NCBI RefSeq assembly: GCF_009754915.1
Contig: NZ_WPIK01000002.1
Span: 124,001 to 188,000, forward strand
Direction of reading: 5' to 3'
Source of the DNA: Mucilaginibacter arboris
GTDB taxonomy: Bacteria; Bacteroidota; Bacteroidia; Sphingobacteriales; Sphingobacteriaceae
DNA: 64,000 nucleotides
How positions within the stretch are numbered: position 1 is the stretch's first letter; each line of letters starts with the position of its first letter. The position numbers and the translations under genes are program-made. Positions 18,984 through 27,295 of this stretch are shown here, piece by piece. A model generated the notes under the pieces. It did no database searches. It was not told the origin of the DNA and worked only from the letters and a program-made list of their open reading frames with translations.

Positions 18984-19022
18984 AAAAAGCAGACAGCTGT
19001 TATTTAAGCGTATCTGCTTTTT
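18984..19022. terminator. Terminator downstream of tRNA-Gln
   Basis: AAAAAGCAGA and TCTGCTTTTT pair across a 19-base loop, 3 bases beyond the 3' end of the minus-strand tRNA-Gln gene and before prs. Confidence 0.65.
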
Positions 19023-19025
19023 AAG

Positions 19026-19096
19026 TTGCCCGACCAGGATTCGAACCTAGACAAACGGTACCAAAAACCGTCGTACTACCTTTATACTATCGGGCA
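19026..19096 (-). tRNA. tRNA-Gln (anticodon TTG)
   Basis: 71-nt cloverleaf on the minus strand: acceptor stem TGCCCGA with TCGGGCA, anticodon stem ACGGT/ACCGT enclosing loop TTTTGGT (anticodon TTG), and T-arm with GGTTCGAATCC. The discriminator base reads A. No CCA is encoded. Confidence 0.95.
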
Positions 19097-19192
19097 ATCT
19101 TCTCTTCATTTGGTATAAATACGTTCTGAAAAGGAATGCAAATATAGGATGATAAATTAAAATTCAAATGTATTTTTTCAATTTTTTATCCT

Positions 19193-19206
19193 GTTAAAAG
19201 AAGCAT
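19193..19206. repeat. Single half-copy of the dispersed repeat
   Basis: GTTAAAAGAAGCAT between tRNA-Gln and the DUF2723 gene, about 108 bases before that gene's ATG; no left partner found. Confidence 0.55.
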
Positions 19207-19313
19207 GATGCTTTTAATTGTTAAAACCTGTTAAAGTAAGTTTTATACTGCCTAAAACTTCATTATAGTTTGTTAATTTCGGCACCACATAAATATGCTT
19301 GAAATTTTACCCG

Positions 19314-22300
19314 ATGAAGTATAATAAAATTAATAATTTGTTTGGCTGGCTGGCCTTTGTTATTGCAGCCATTACGTATATTTTAACGTTAGAGCCTTTT
19401 GCCAGTTTTTGGGATTGCGGCGAGTTTATTGCCTGCGCTTATCGTTTGCAGGTAGCACATCAACCTGGTGCACCGTTGTTTACCATGATTGGCAAAGTTT
19501 TTTCACTGCTGGCGGCGGATAGGGCGCATGTGGCTTACCTGATCAACATGAGTTCTGGCCTGGCCAGCGCGGCCACAATTATGTTTTTGTTCTGGACGAT
19601 TACTGCCCTTGCTAAAAAAGTAGTGGTAAAAACAGCATCAGAACTCGATCTTACTAAAACCATCCTCATTATTGGCGCTGGTTTGGTTGGATCTTTGGCT
19701 TATGCATGGTCGGATACATTCTGGTTTTCGGCGGTAGAATCTGAAGTTTACGCACAATCTTCTTTATGTACTGCTATTGTTTTCTGGGCAATTATGAAAT
19801 GGGATGCCCATGCCGATGAGCCCGGGGCCGATAAATGGATCATTTTTATTGCTTATGTAATGGGTTTGTCCATCGGTATCCACTTGTTAAACTTGCTGGC
19901 TATTCCGGCTATTGCCTGCGTTTATTACTTCCGCAGAACACCAAAAGCAACTGCAAAAGGTACCATTACAGCGCTTATTGTAGGCGTAATTATTGTAGCT
20001 GCGGTTTTATGGGGAATAATCCAGTATGTTGTTAAAGGTGCTGCCTATGCTGACCTGCTTTTTGTAAATACTTTCAATTTTGGTTTCTGGAGCGGCGCTA
20101 CTGTATTTTTTATCCTGATCGTTATTACCATGACGGCCGGTATCCTCTATACTATCAAACCTGTAAAATCCACCATCCTGGTTGCTGCCATCGCTTTTGT
20201 TTTAGTGCTTGCTGTTAGCGGTGGGATTGTTGGTGGGATGATAGGCATTGCGATAGTTGCCTTTTTAGAATATGTAGTACACATACGTGAAAAAAGGGCT
20301 TCGCTTAACATGATACTGGTTTGTACTGTGTTCATTTTGTTTGGGTACAGTTCTTTTGCAATGCTGGTTATCCGGGCAAAAGCAAATACTAATTTAAATA
20401 ATAGTGATCCGGACAATGCTTTCACTTTATTGAGTTACCTAAACCGCGACCAGTACGGCGATACGCCTTTACTTTATGGCCAGTATTATGATTCAAAAGC
20501 AGTTGACCAAAAGGAGGGTGCAACGTTTTACCGTAAAGGGAAAGAAAAATATGAAGTATCCGGTAAGAAACAAATATTGGTTTATGACCGGAATACTATT
20601 TTTCCGCGTATGTTTAGCGACCGTGCAGACCATGTAGGGTTTTATAAAGACTGGATGCATATTGGCGAAGGCCAAAGCCCCACTTTTGCTGATAACCTCG
20701 GCTTCTTTTTTAGCTGGCAGGTTAACCAAATGTACACGCGTTATTTATTGTGGAACTTTGTGGGCCGCCAGAATGACGACGACGGGCAAAACAACAATGC
20801 CAGCGATGGCAACTGGCTTAGCGGGATTAAACCGATAGATGCTTTAAGGTTAGGTAACCAAAGCAGTTTGCCGCAATCTATCGTTGGCAGCAAATCTTAC
20901 AACCGTTTGTTTTTCCTGCCGCTTATTTTAGGTTTGATCGGTGCTTTTTATCACTTTAAAAGAAACCAGAAAGATGCCGGTGTAGTTGGTTTGCTGTTCT
21001 TTTTTACCGGAATTGCCATTTTGCTTTACCTTAACCAGGACCCGTTACAACCGCGCGAACGTGATTATGCTTATGCCGGTTCGTTTTATGCTTTTGCCAT
21101 TTGGATTGGAATCGGTACTTTGTTTATCGCCGAAAAAATGCGAAAGTTTACCAATCCGCAAATGGCTTCTATTGGCGCTACCGTAATTTGTTTGTTGGCT
21201 GCACCAATATTAATGGCTTTCCAGGAGTGGGACGACCATGACCGTTCTACCAAAACCACACCGCGCGACATGGCCTCCAATTATCTTAATTCCTGTGCGC
21301 CAAATGCTATTTTGTTTACTTATGGCGATAACGATACTTATCCGCTTTGGTACGCGCAGGAAGTGGAAAACGTCCGTCCGGATGTGCGCATCGTGAATTT
21401 GAGTTTGTTGGGAACTGACTGGTATATCCGCCAGATGAAACAAAAAATGAACGAATCAGCACCGTTGCCTATTACAATGCCGGATGAAAAATTTGAAGCT
21501 GGCATCCGCGATGTAACTTATTATAACGATTCCAAACTTCCGGGAAATGTAGAATTGAAAGATGTTTTTGATTTTATTACTTCGGATGATGCCCGTGCAA
21601 AAGTAGAATACGAAAGCGGACAAAGCGCTAACTATCTTCCAACCAAAAACCTTAAATGGACAATTAATCCGGATGCTGTAATTCAAAGCGGAACAGTTCC
21701 GGCAGCAGAAAAAGACAGGATTTTGCCAGAAATTGACTGGAAATATCCGGGAAACTATGTAACCAAAGATAACCTGGCGATGATGGATATGCTGGCACAC
21801 AACAACTGGAAACGGCCAATTTATTTTGCCATTACCGTTGGAAACGATAACATGATGGGCTTGGATAAATACATGTACAACGAAGGCTTTGCTTATCGTT
21901 TAATGCCTTTTAAACCTGATACAACAGCAGGTGCAGGCGGCGCAACAGAAAGAAGCAATACCTTGCTGATGTATAATAATGTGATGAACAAATTTAAATG
22001 GGGAAACATGAAAAATGCTACTTATTTAGATCATGAATCCAGAACGATGTTTTATCCCGTTATTTTGAGGACGTTCTTAACCCTGGCAGAAAACCTGTAC
22101 AAAGAAGGCCATCCTGACCTGGCTAAAAAAGTTCTGCACCGTTATGAGGAGGTGATGCCAGATTTGAACCCATATACCGATGTGGCTATCCGTAAGTTTT
22201 ACATGGCAGATCTGGCTTACCAGTTGGGCGAAAGAAAGTTAGGGGAGAAGATAGTGGACCAGATTACCAGTTATGTAACCGACCAGATGAACTATTTTGC

Positions 22301-22484
22301 TTCGATGAACGATGATAACAAAAGGATGTCTGGCCGGGACATACAGTTATGTATCTCCGTAATTAATGAAATGGCCAAGCTTACAAAAGATAACAAAGAG
22401 CCTGTTTTAAACCAAAAAATGACCGCTTTAATAAACGATTACCAGGTAAAGTTTGGCAATATGTTTCAGCAGCAACCTCAATAA
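19314..22484 (+). CDS. DUF2723 polytopic membrane protein (glycosyltransferase-like)
   Basis: 1056 aa from the ATG at 19314 (MKYNKINNLFGWLAF); a TTG 15 bases upstream is in frame but less likely. The first ~620 residues have about a dozen membrane helices, with the DUF2723 signature near the N-terminus: LEPFASFWDCGEFIACAYRL and QVAHQPGAPLFTMIG. The rest is a soluble, probably periplasmic region with helical-repeat character. DUF2723 proteins are nearly universal in Bacteroidota and related to TMEM260-type protein O-mannosyltransferases; the acidic D/E pair in the first loop fits a GT-C fold. Role inferred: transfer of sugar from a lipid donor to exported protein. It appears monocistronic. Confidence 0.88.
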   Translation: MKYNKINNLFGWLAFVIAAITYILTLEPFASFWDCGEFIACAYRLQVAHQPGAPLFTMIGKVFSLLAADRAHVAYLINMSSGLASAATIMFLFWTITALAKKVVVKTASELDLTKTILIIGAGLVGSLAYAWSDTFWFSAVESEVYAQSSLCTAIVFWAIMKWDAHADEPGADKWIIFIAYVMGLSIGIHLLNLLAIPAIACVYYFRRTPKATAKGTITALIVGVIIVAAVLWGIIQYVVKGAAYADLLFVNTFNFGFWSGATVFFILIVITMTAGILYTIKPVKSTILVAAIAFVLVLAVSGGIVGGMIGIAIVAFLEYVVHIREKRASLNMILVCTVFILFGYSSFAMLVIRAKANTNLNNSDPDNAFTLLSYLNRDQYGDTPLLYGQYYDSKAVDQKEGATFYRKGKEKYEVSGKKQILVYDRNTIFPRMFSDRADHVGFYKDWMHIGEGQSPTFADNLGFFFSWQVNQMYTRYLLWNFVGRQNDDDGQNNNASDGNWLSGIKPIDALRLGNQSSLPQSIVGSKSYNRLFFLPLILGLIGAFYHFKRNQKDAGVVGLLFFFTGIAILLYLNQDPLQPRERDYAYAGSFYAFAIWIGIGTLFIAEKMRKFTNPQMASIGATVICLLAAPILMAFQEWDDHDRSTKTTPRDMASNYLNSCAPNAILFTYGDNDTYPLWYAQEVENVRPDVRIVNLSLLGTDWYIRQMKQKMNESAPLPITMPDEKFEAGIRDVTYYNDSKLPGNVELKDVFDFITSDDARAKVEYESGQSANYLPTKNLKWTINPDAVIQSGTVPAAEKDRILPEIDWKYPGNYVTKDNLAMMDMLAHNNWKRPIYFAITVGNDNMMGLDKYMYNEGFAYRLMPFKPDTTAGAGGATERSNTLLMYNNVMNKFKWGNMKNATYLDHESRTMFYPVILRTFLTLAENLYKEGHPDLAKKVLHRYEEVMPDLNPYTDVAIRKFYMADLAYQLGERKLGEKIVDQITSYVTDQMNYFASMNDDNKRMSGRDIQLCISVINEMAKLTKDNKEPVLNQKMTALINDYQVKFGNMFQQQPQ

Positions 22485-22490
22485 TTACCC

Positions 22491-22606
22491 GATAAAAGAA
22501 GCATTCTGTTTTCGGGATGCTTCTTTTATCACTATAAATTTAATTGTTCAATTTGTTAAGCAGGAATTTGAAGGACACAAAGATTTTTAGGTGGTAAAAG
22601 AAGCAT
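22491..22606. repeat. Dispersed repeat, three-arm copy
   Basis: GATAAAAGAAGCAT (22491-22504) is followed after 12 bases by its exact inverse ATGCTTCTTTTATC (22517-22530), making a tight hairpin; a second right arm GGTAAAAGAAGCAT ends at 22606. The first hairpin starts 7 bases after the DUF2723 stop codon. Confidence 0.85.
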
Positions 22607-22610
22607 CAAC

Positions 22611-22644
22611 AAAAAAGCCGGTTATATGAATGACCGGCTTTTTT
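22611..22644. terminator. Bidirectional terminator between convergent genes
   Basis: AAAAAAGCCGGT and ACCGGCTTTTTT pair across a 10-base loop between the ends of the DUF2723 gene (plus) and accA (minus). Confidence 0.85.
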
Positions 22645-22664
22645 GTGAAAATCTATTTTTTAGT

Positions 22665-23654
22665 TTAACTTTTTTCTTCGGATGTTGGTTTAGGCTCATC
22701 CTCATCAATAACCACACCCATTGAACAGAATTTGTTGATCCGTTCGCTTACCAGTTCATCAACATTTTTAGCTTTTAGTTTTTCCAGGTCATCCAGTAAT
22801 ACCTGTTTTAAGGTAGTGATCATCGTATCTGGGTCCTGGTGCGCGCCGCCAAGCGGTTCTTTGATAATGCCATCAATCAGTTTGTTTTTATACATTTCTG
22901 TCGAAGTTAGTTTCAGTACTTCGGCAGCTTTTTCTTTATTGTCCCATGTCCTCCATAAAATAGAAGAACAAGATTCAGGCGAAATAACCGAATACCAGGT
23001 ATGTTCCAGCATATAAACACGGTCGCCAATACCAATACCTAAAGCACCGCCCGAAGCGCCTTCTCCAATAATCACACAAATTACCGGCACCTTTAAAACA
23101 GCCATTTCCATTAAGTTACGGGCAATGGCTTCACCTTGTCCGCGCTCTTCGGCTTCCAAGCCCGGAAAAGCGCCTGGCGTATCAATAAAAGTAATGATCG
23201 GTTTGTTAAATTTTTCGGCCATTTTCATCAGGCGCAGCGCCTTGCGGTAACCTTCGGGGTTGGCCATACCAAAGTTGCGGTACTGGCGCATTTTGGTATT
23301 GATGCCTTTTTGATGGCCGATAAACATTACCGTTTGGCCGTCAAGCGAGGCAAATCCACCTACAATTGCTTTATCGTCCCCTATGTTTCGGTCGCCGTGC
23401 ATTTCAATAAAATCAGTACTCATAGATTCGATATATTGTAATGTGTAAGGGCGTTCAGGGTGGCGGGAAATTTGAACATTTTGCCAGCCGTTTAAGTTAC
23501 TGTAAATTTCTTCTTGTTTTGCCTGAAGCTTTTCATGGAGTTCTGTGAGCGCCGGCGTCATGTCTGCCTTCGTTTTTTCTGCTACCTGCTCTACCTTTTC
23601 AATTTGCTGCTGGAGTTCTCCTAAAGGTTTCTCAAAATCAAATGTAATTTTCAT
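22665..23654 (-). CDS. accA: Acetyl-CoA carboxylase carboxyltransferase subunit alpha
   Basis: 329 aa, full-length. AccA with AccD transfers CO2 from carboxybiotin to acetyl-CoA, the first step of fatty-acid synthesis. Motifs: N-terminal coiled segment, [34 protein letters not shown], '[20 protein letters not shown]' followed by [34 protein letters not shown], and [20 protein letters not shown] (oxyanion-hole glycines). Start ATG gives the usual [11 protein letters not shown]. Stands alone, convergent with the DUF2723 gene. Confidence 0.98.
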   Translation of the reverse strand: MKITFDFEKPLGELQQQIEKVEQVAEKTKADMTPALTELHEKLQAKQEEIYSNLNGWQNVQISRHPERPYTLQYIESMSTDFIEMHGDRNIGDDKAIVGGFASLDGQTVMFIGHQKGINTKMRQYRNFGMANPEGYRKALRLMKMAEKFNKPIITFIDTPGAFPGLEAEERGQGEAIARNLMEMAVLKVPVICVIIGEGASGGALGIGIGDRVYMLEHTWYSVISPESCSSILWRTWDNKEKAAEVLKLTSTEMYKNKLIDGIIKEPLGGAHQDPDTMITTLKQVLLDDLEKLKAKNVDELVSERINKFCSMGVVIDEDEPKPTSEEKS

Positions 23655-23705
23655 GTTCAGTTAATGGGCTGCAAAGGTATAAAATCGGGTTTGTAATTAC
23701 AGGTA

Positions 23706-24236
23706 TTAATCCAGTAACAGGCTGTCATATTTTTTAATTTGCTGTCCGGTCAATATGGCTTCTGTTTTCAGGCAAGCCTGCAACAACGCATTTCGCAGTT
23801 CTCCCTGGTACAGGCCATAACGGTTGGTGTAAAAAATGAGCAAGCCGTTATTTACTTTTTTATACCTGAAAAGACTATCCATCGTCCTTTCATTGGTAAT
23901 TAAAAAACCATTCATTTCATTAACTTTTCGTTTTAATTCTTTATCTATTAAATTAATGGCAGCCATCTGCCGGTCGTTCAGTTGCAGCTCTTTTTGCCAT
24001 GATAAAACTTTTTGGGGCGATGGATAATGGTTATGATTGGCAACAGCTTGTAAGCCTGCCATGTTTTTTGATGCTTTAAAAGCCTCAAATTTTGATAAGA
24101 ACGAGTCTGGTTCAGCTACAGCTTTCAGATGTGCGGCACTATCCGATTGTGCTTTTAACGGATGGAAACTGAGCATGAGCAGCAGCAAAATAAAGATTGG
24201 TTTTATTAAAAAGTGAGTACTTGTTTTTATCCCCAT
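23706..24236 (-). CDS. Small exported protein of unknown function
   Basis: 176 aa from the ATG at 24236 (MGIKTSTHF), chosen because it starts a clean signal peptide (IFILLLLMLSFHPLKAQS); an in-frame start 32 codons further upstream would bury it. The mature part is helical and charged: WQKELQLNDRQMAAINLIDKELKRKVNEMNGF and LRNALLQACLKTEAILTGQQIKKYDSLL. The LTGQQ motif and helical hairpin layout recall Spy/CpxP (LTxxQ) periplasmic proteins, but similarity is too weak to name it. A half-copy of the dispersed repeat overlaps the start codon. Confidence 0.7.
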   Translation of the reverse strand: MGIKTSTHFLIKPIFILLLLMLSFHPLKAQSDSAAHLKAVAEPDSFLSKFEAFKASKNMAGLQAVANHNHYPSPQKVLSWQKELQLNDRQMAAINLIDKELKRKVNEMNGFLITNERTMDSLFRYKKVNNGLLIFYTNRYGLYQGELRNALLQACLKTEAILTGQQIKKYDSLLLD

Positions 24237-24247
24237 AAAAGAAGCAT
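24235..24247. repeat. Half-copy of the dispersed repeat overlapping a start codon
   Basis: ATAAAAGAAGCAT overlaps the first bases of the likely start codon of the small exported protein on the other strand, so the repeat forms its leader. Confidence 0.55.
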
Positions 24248-24361
24248 GTATAAAAAGCGAATTTTTTTGTAAAAGTATAATTAAAATAACGTATAGCCAC
24301 CGGGCAGATGGTTTAACAGCTTTCTCCAGCAAATTGTGCTGTAAAATATTTTTTTATTTTT

Positions 24362-24391
24362 TTTGAAGTTGATATTTTACTTCTATCTTCG
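24362..24391 (+). promoter_or_regulatory. Bacteroidota-type promoter of tRNA-Glu
   Basis: TTTG (24362-24365), 18 bases, then TATCTTCG (24384-24391), close to the Bacteroidota -33 TTTG / -7 TANNTTTG consensus. It would start transcription about 15 bases before the tRNA. Confidence 0.5.
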
Positions 24392-24414
24392 CCTTCCCAA
24401 AATCAAAGGAAATT

Positions 24415-24486
24415 GGCCCGTTCGTCTAGGGGTTAGGACGTTAGATTTTCATTCTAGAAACAGGGGTTCGATTCCCCTACGGGCTA
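24415..24486 (+). tRNA. tRNA-Glu (anticodon TTC), island integration site
   Basis: 72-nt cloverleaf: acceptor GGCCCGT with ACGGGCT (one G-U pair), anticodon loop TTTTCAT with anticodon TTC, T-arm AGGGGTTCGATTCCCCT, discriminator A. The gene is intact although its 3' end is the crossover region of the island to its right. Confidence 0.97.
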
Positions 24487-24488
24487 CT
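24467..24488 (+). other. attL, left 22-bp island boundary
   Basis: The last 20 bases of tRNA-Glu plus CT. TTCGATTCCCCTACGGGCTA followed by CT is repeated exactly at 34924-34945. Flanking bases differ on both sides, which defines the repeat length. Confidence 0.9.
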
Positions 24489-24503
24489 TTAAACTTATCT
24501 ACT

Positions 24504-24579
24504 CCCTTATAAATCACGTATTTATAAGGGTTTTTTGTTTTTACTGTCAGTGTTACTGTCAATAAAGATCGGACAATTA
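24504..24579 (+). repeat. Left-end repeat unit 1: hairpin plus ACTGTCA pair
   Basis: CCCTTATAAAT/ATTTATAAGGG hairpin followed by T6 (a good terminator for tRNA-Glu), then ACTGTCA at 24543 and 24555 (12-bp phase) and AATAAAGATCG. Repeated with few changes at 24781-24855. Confidence 0.8.
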
Positions 24580-24780
24580 GGGGAAAAATCAGTAAAGAAT
24601 TTTTAAAATAGAAAATTATTTTTTCTATTTTTTGCTTTTGGGTTTTGTTCTTTACGAGATTGAACCCAGTTGGTATAGCAGTCAGGGAAGATAGATCAAG
24701 GTTGTGATCTGCTTTAGGATTTGTTCTTTATGATATTTAACCCCGTTGATTCTGATGGGTGTACTACTAATTATTAAAAT

Positions 24781-24855
24781 CCCTTATAAATCAAGTATTT
24801 ATAAGGGTTTTTTGTTTTCACTGTCAATGTTACTGTCAGTAAAGATCGAATAAAT
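24781..24855 (+). repeat. Left-end repeat unit 2
   Basis: Second copy of the hairpin-T6-ACTGTCA unit; ACTGTCA at 24820 and 24832. Between the two units a shorter motif, TTTGTTCTTTA followed by AACCC..GTTG, is also duplicated (about 24650 and 24719). The 24489-25256 stretch has no gene I can support. Confidence 0.75.
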
Positions 24856-25256
24856 TTGGTTAAAATTAATTTAAAAGCTTTTAAAAAATTAAGTTAATCT
24901 GGCATATCAAGCCGGTTGTTACCCACATAAATTTATACAAGGAGTAATTGAGCAGTTTGATATGGAAAATTCCTTCAGCTAGAAACACATGAGTGCGCAG
25001 CATTAAAAAAAAAATTAACCGCAGCAGCCGAATTGACGCTACATTTTCAATGCAAAAGACGCAAGGTGCATTTTTGTATCATTTGTATTATGTAAAAAAC
25101 ATCAAAAGCAATGGTTAAAAAATATTCAGGCTCTTTGTTCGATTACATTCTGCAATAGAGAACTTGAACTATAGTTATATTGCGCTTTTAAAACTTGCGT
25201 ATATTTAAGACTTATGGGCAAGCATACAGACACAACCTACGAACCAAAAACGACAT

Positions 25257-26792
25257 ATGAGAATTAAGGCCATAAAAATCAAAAACTTTAGAAGCTACAC
25301 AGGCGAAGTCGAAATTGACTTTGGCGACTTAACTGCTTTTGTCGGAAAAAATGACATTGGTAAATCAACAGTTTTGGAGGCATTGGACATTTTTTTCAAT
25401 GACGGTAAAGGTGTAATCAAACTTGACAAGGATGATGTTAATAAGCAAGCTCTTGCATTAGGAGAAACCGAAACAGTTATTTCTGTCTGCTTCGAAGAAT
25501 TGCCAACAAGTATTGTGATAGACAGCACAAACCAAACAACTTTGCTAGCGGAATATCTTTTAAACTCAACAAATCAACTTGAGATAATTAAAAAGTATTC
25601 AAATGGTGGAAAGGAAAAAGTTTTTGTGAAAGCTAACCATCCAACAGGTAATAATTGTAAAGACTTATTACAAAAGAAAAACACTGAACTACAAAAAACT
25701 ATAAAAGATAATGTAATTACTTGTAGCAACCAAACTATAAATGCAGTAATGCGGACATCAATTTGGCAACATTTTAATTCAGACCTTCAACTAGCCGAAA
25801 TTGAGATTGATGTTACCAAAGGTGACACAAAATCCATTTGGGATAAATTACAAGCATATTTACCCCTTTATTCTTTGTTTCAATCAGACAGAAAAAACAG
25901 TGATGGCGATAATGAAGTTCAAGACCCCTTAAAAGAAGCTGTAAAACAAATTTTAAATGATGCGACATTACAAGCAAAATTCAATGAAATTGCAGTAGAA
26001 GTGAAAAGTAAGTTGCAAGATGTCGCAACAAGAACACTAGCGAAAATCCAAGAAATGAACCCTGAAATTGCAAGTAGCTTAAATCCTGTTATTCCAGCTA
26101 CAGACAGTTTGAAATGGATTGACGTTTTCAAAAGTGTTTCAATCACAGGTGACGAAAATATTCCAATCAACAAAAGAGGAAGCGGTGTAAAAAGACTAAT
26201 ACTTTTGAACTTTTTTAGGGCAGAAGCTGAAAGAAGAAAAACAGTGGAAAACATTCCAAGTATCATTTACGCAATTGAAGAGCCTGAAACATCGCAACAT
26301 ACAGAACATCAGAAAAAACTTATTAAAGCATTTTTAGAACTATCAAATACAGCAAATACGCAGGTAATTATTACTACACATAGTGCGGCGTTAGTAAAAG
26401 AATTGGAATTTCAACATCTTAGACTTGTAAAATCTAATAGCGGAGCAAAAACAATTGAAAATATTTTACCGAATAGTTTGCCATATCCATCCTTAAATGA
26501 AGTAAACTTTTTAGCTTTTTCTGAAGTAACAGAAGAATACCATAACGAATTGTATGGATACATTGAATTGGAAAACGAGATGGTAAATTATAGAAATGGA
26601 AAAGCTACTATTCCATACAACAAACTAAGAAGAGACGGAGTAACTATTGTAGTGGAAAATATAATTTTGACTGACTATATAAGACACCAAATTCATCATC
26701 CAGAAAACAAGAACAATACAAGATATACTTTTGTACAACTTAGTGAATCTATAAATTTAATGCGTTCATTTATACAAGCACTGACAGCATAA
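25257..26792 (+). CDS. OLD-like AAA ATPase, possible HEPN-type C-terminus
   Basis: 511 aa. An ABC/SMC-type ATPase of the OLD group: IKIKNFRSYTGEVEIDFGDL at the N-terminus, Walker A GKNDIGKST (residues 30-38), signature-like NKRGSGVKRLILL (~310), Walker B YAIEEPETS (~338) and the H-loop VIITTHSAALVKEL. Typical OLD nucleases continue into a TOPRIM domain with conserved acidic residues; I see none. Instead the tail (residues ~425-511) has HNELYGYIE and IRHQIHHPEN, whose R-x4-H spacing resembles HEPN ribonucleases. Likely an anti-phage effector, by family and by location beside a restriction system. The catalytic assignment is inference. Start at the ATG; no ribosome-binding sequence is evident. 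Confidence 0.75.
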   Translation: MRIKAIKIKNFRSYTGEVEIDFGDLTAFVGKNDIGKSTVLEALDIFFNDGKGVIKLDKDDVNKQALALGETETVISVCFEELPTSIVIDSTNQTTLLAEYLLNSTNQLEIIKKYSNGGKEKVFVKANHPTGNNCKDLLQKKNTELQKTIKDNVITCSNQTINAVMRTSIWQHFNSDLQLAEIEIDVTKGDTKSIWDKLQAYLPLYSLFQSDRKNSDGDNEVQDPLKEAVKQILNDATLQAKFNEIAVEVKSKLQDVATRTLAKIQEMNPEIASSLNPVIPATDSLKWIDVFKSVSITGDENIPINKRGSGVKRLILLNFFRAEAERRKTVENIPSIIYAIEEPETSQHTEHQKKLIKAFLELSNTANTQVIITTHSAALVKELEFQHLRLVKSNSGAKTIENILPNSLPYPSLNEVNFLAFSEVTEEYHNELYGYIELENEMVNYRNGKATIPYNKLRRDGVTIVVENIILTDYIRHQIHHPENKNNTRYTFVQLSESINLMRSFIQALTA

Positions 26793-26803
26793 AAAATGCC
26801 TGC

Positions 26804-26951
26804 CCTTAACAAGGTATTGCCAAAAGCGGGGTTGACGTAATAGTATAATGCTGACGGATGTTATTGAACATTGGTAATTCTATAAAATTGTAGTGCTGAA
26901 AATCCCCCCCCGGCAATACCCAACCGTTGTCAGTAAGCCTAGACAGACGTT
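26804..26951 (+). other. attC-like imperfect palindrome
   Basis: GCCCTTAAC then GGTATTGCC (about 26815-26823) and, about 100 bases on, GGCAATACC followed by CAACCGTTG and CAGACGTTATGC. The 9-bp arms are exact inverses and the outer AAC and GTT trinucleotides are placed as in integron attC sites. A small ORF begins within the last motif, the usual cassette arrangement. The core motif does not fully match GTTRRRY, so this is a resemblance. Confidence 0.35.
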
Positions 26952-27092
26952 ATGCTAAAAATAAACAACCCATTAATTTTAGGACGAGGACTGCCAATTC
27001 CATTATCGTTTAATACGCCTGCTATAATTGGTGACAATGATACTTTCAAATATCCATCTGCAGCAACACTTGCTCGTTCTGCGTCAGCCTAA
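26952..27092 (+). CDS. 46-aa ORF after the attC-like site
   Basis: MLKINNPLILGRGLPIPLSF continues to SAATLARSASA and a TAA stop. No family is recognised; there is no signal peptide or membrane helix. The start codon lies inside ACGTTATGC at the end of the attC-like palindrome, as for integron cassette genes. It could be a complete small protein or the remnant of a longer cassette gene. It lies in the 503-bp gap between the OLD-like gene and res, which otherwise shows no gene. Confidence 0.35.
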   Translation: MLKINNPLILGRGLPIPLSFNTPAIIGDNDTFKYPSAATLARSASA

Positions 27093-27295
27093 ACGATATT
27101 CTTTAAAAATCTAATCAACCGTGCTTTTCGGATACGGACTATCAGCCGGAACCCTATCAACTTCAAAGCAAGAAATCAGCACATGAAGTTACTTAACCAA
27201 CCGATAGCAGTTGGCAATTGAATTAAAGATAAAAAAAGAAATTGAACAGTATCATTATCGGTTAACTTTGAAAATTGGAGAAACTTAAGTATTAA

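Noticed and set aside
22491-22606. Dispersed repeat as an ordinary terminator family
   Set aside because: Some copies follow genes, but others lie in upstream regions or beside start codons, and separate classical terminators exist (e.g. 22611-22644).
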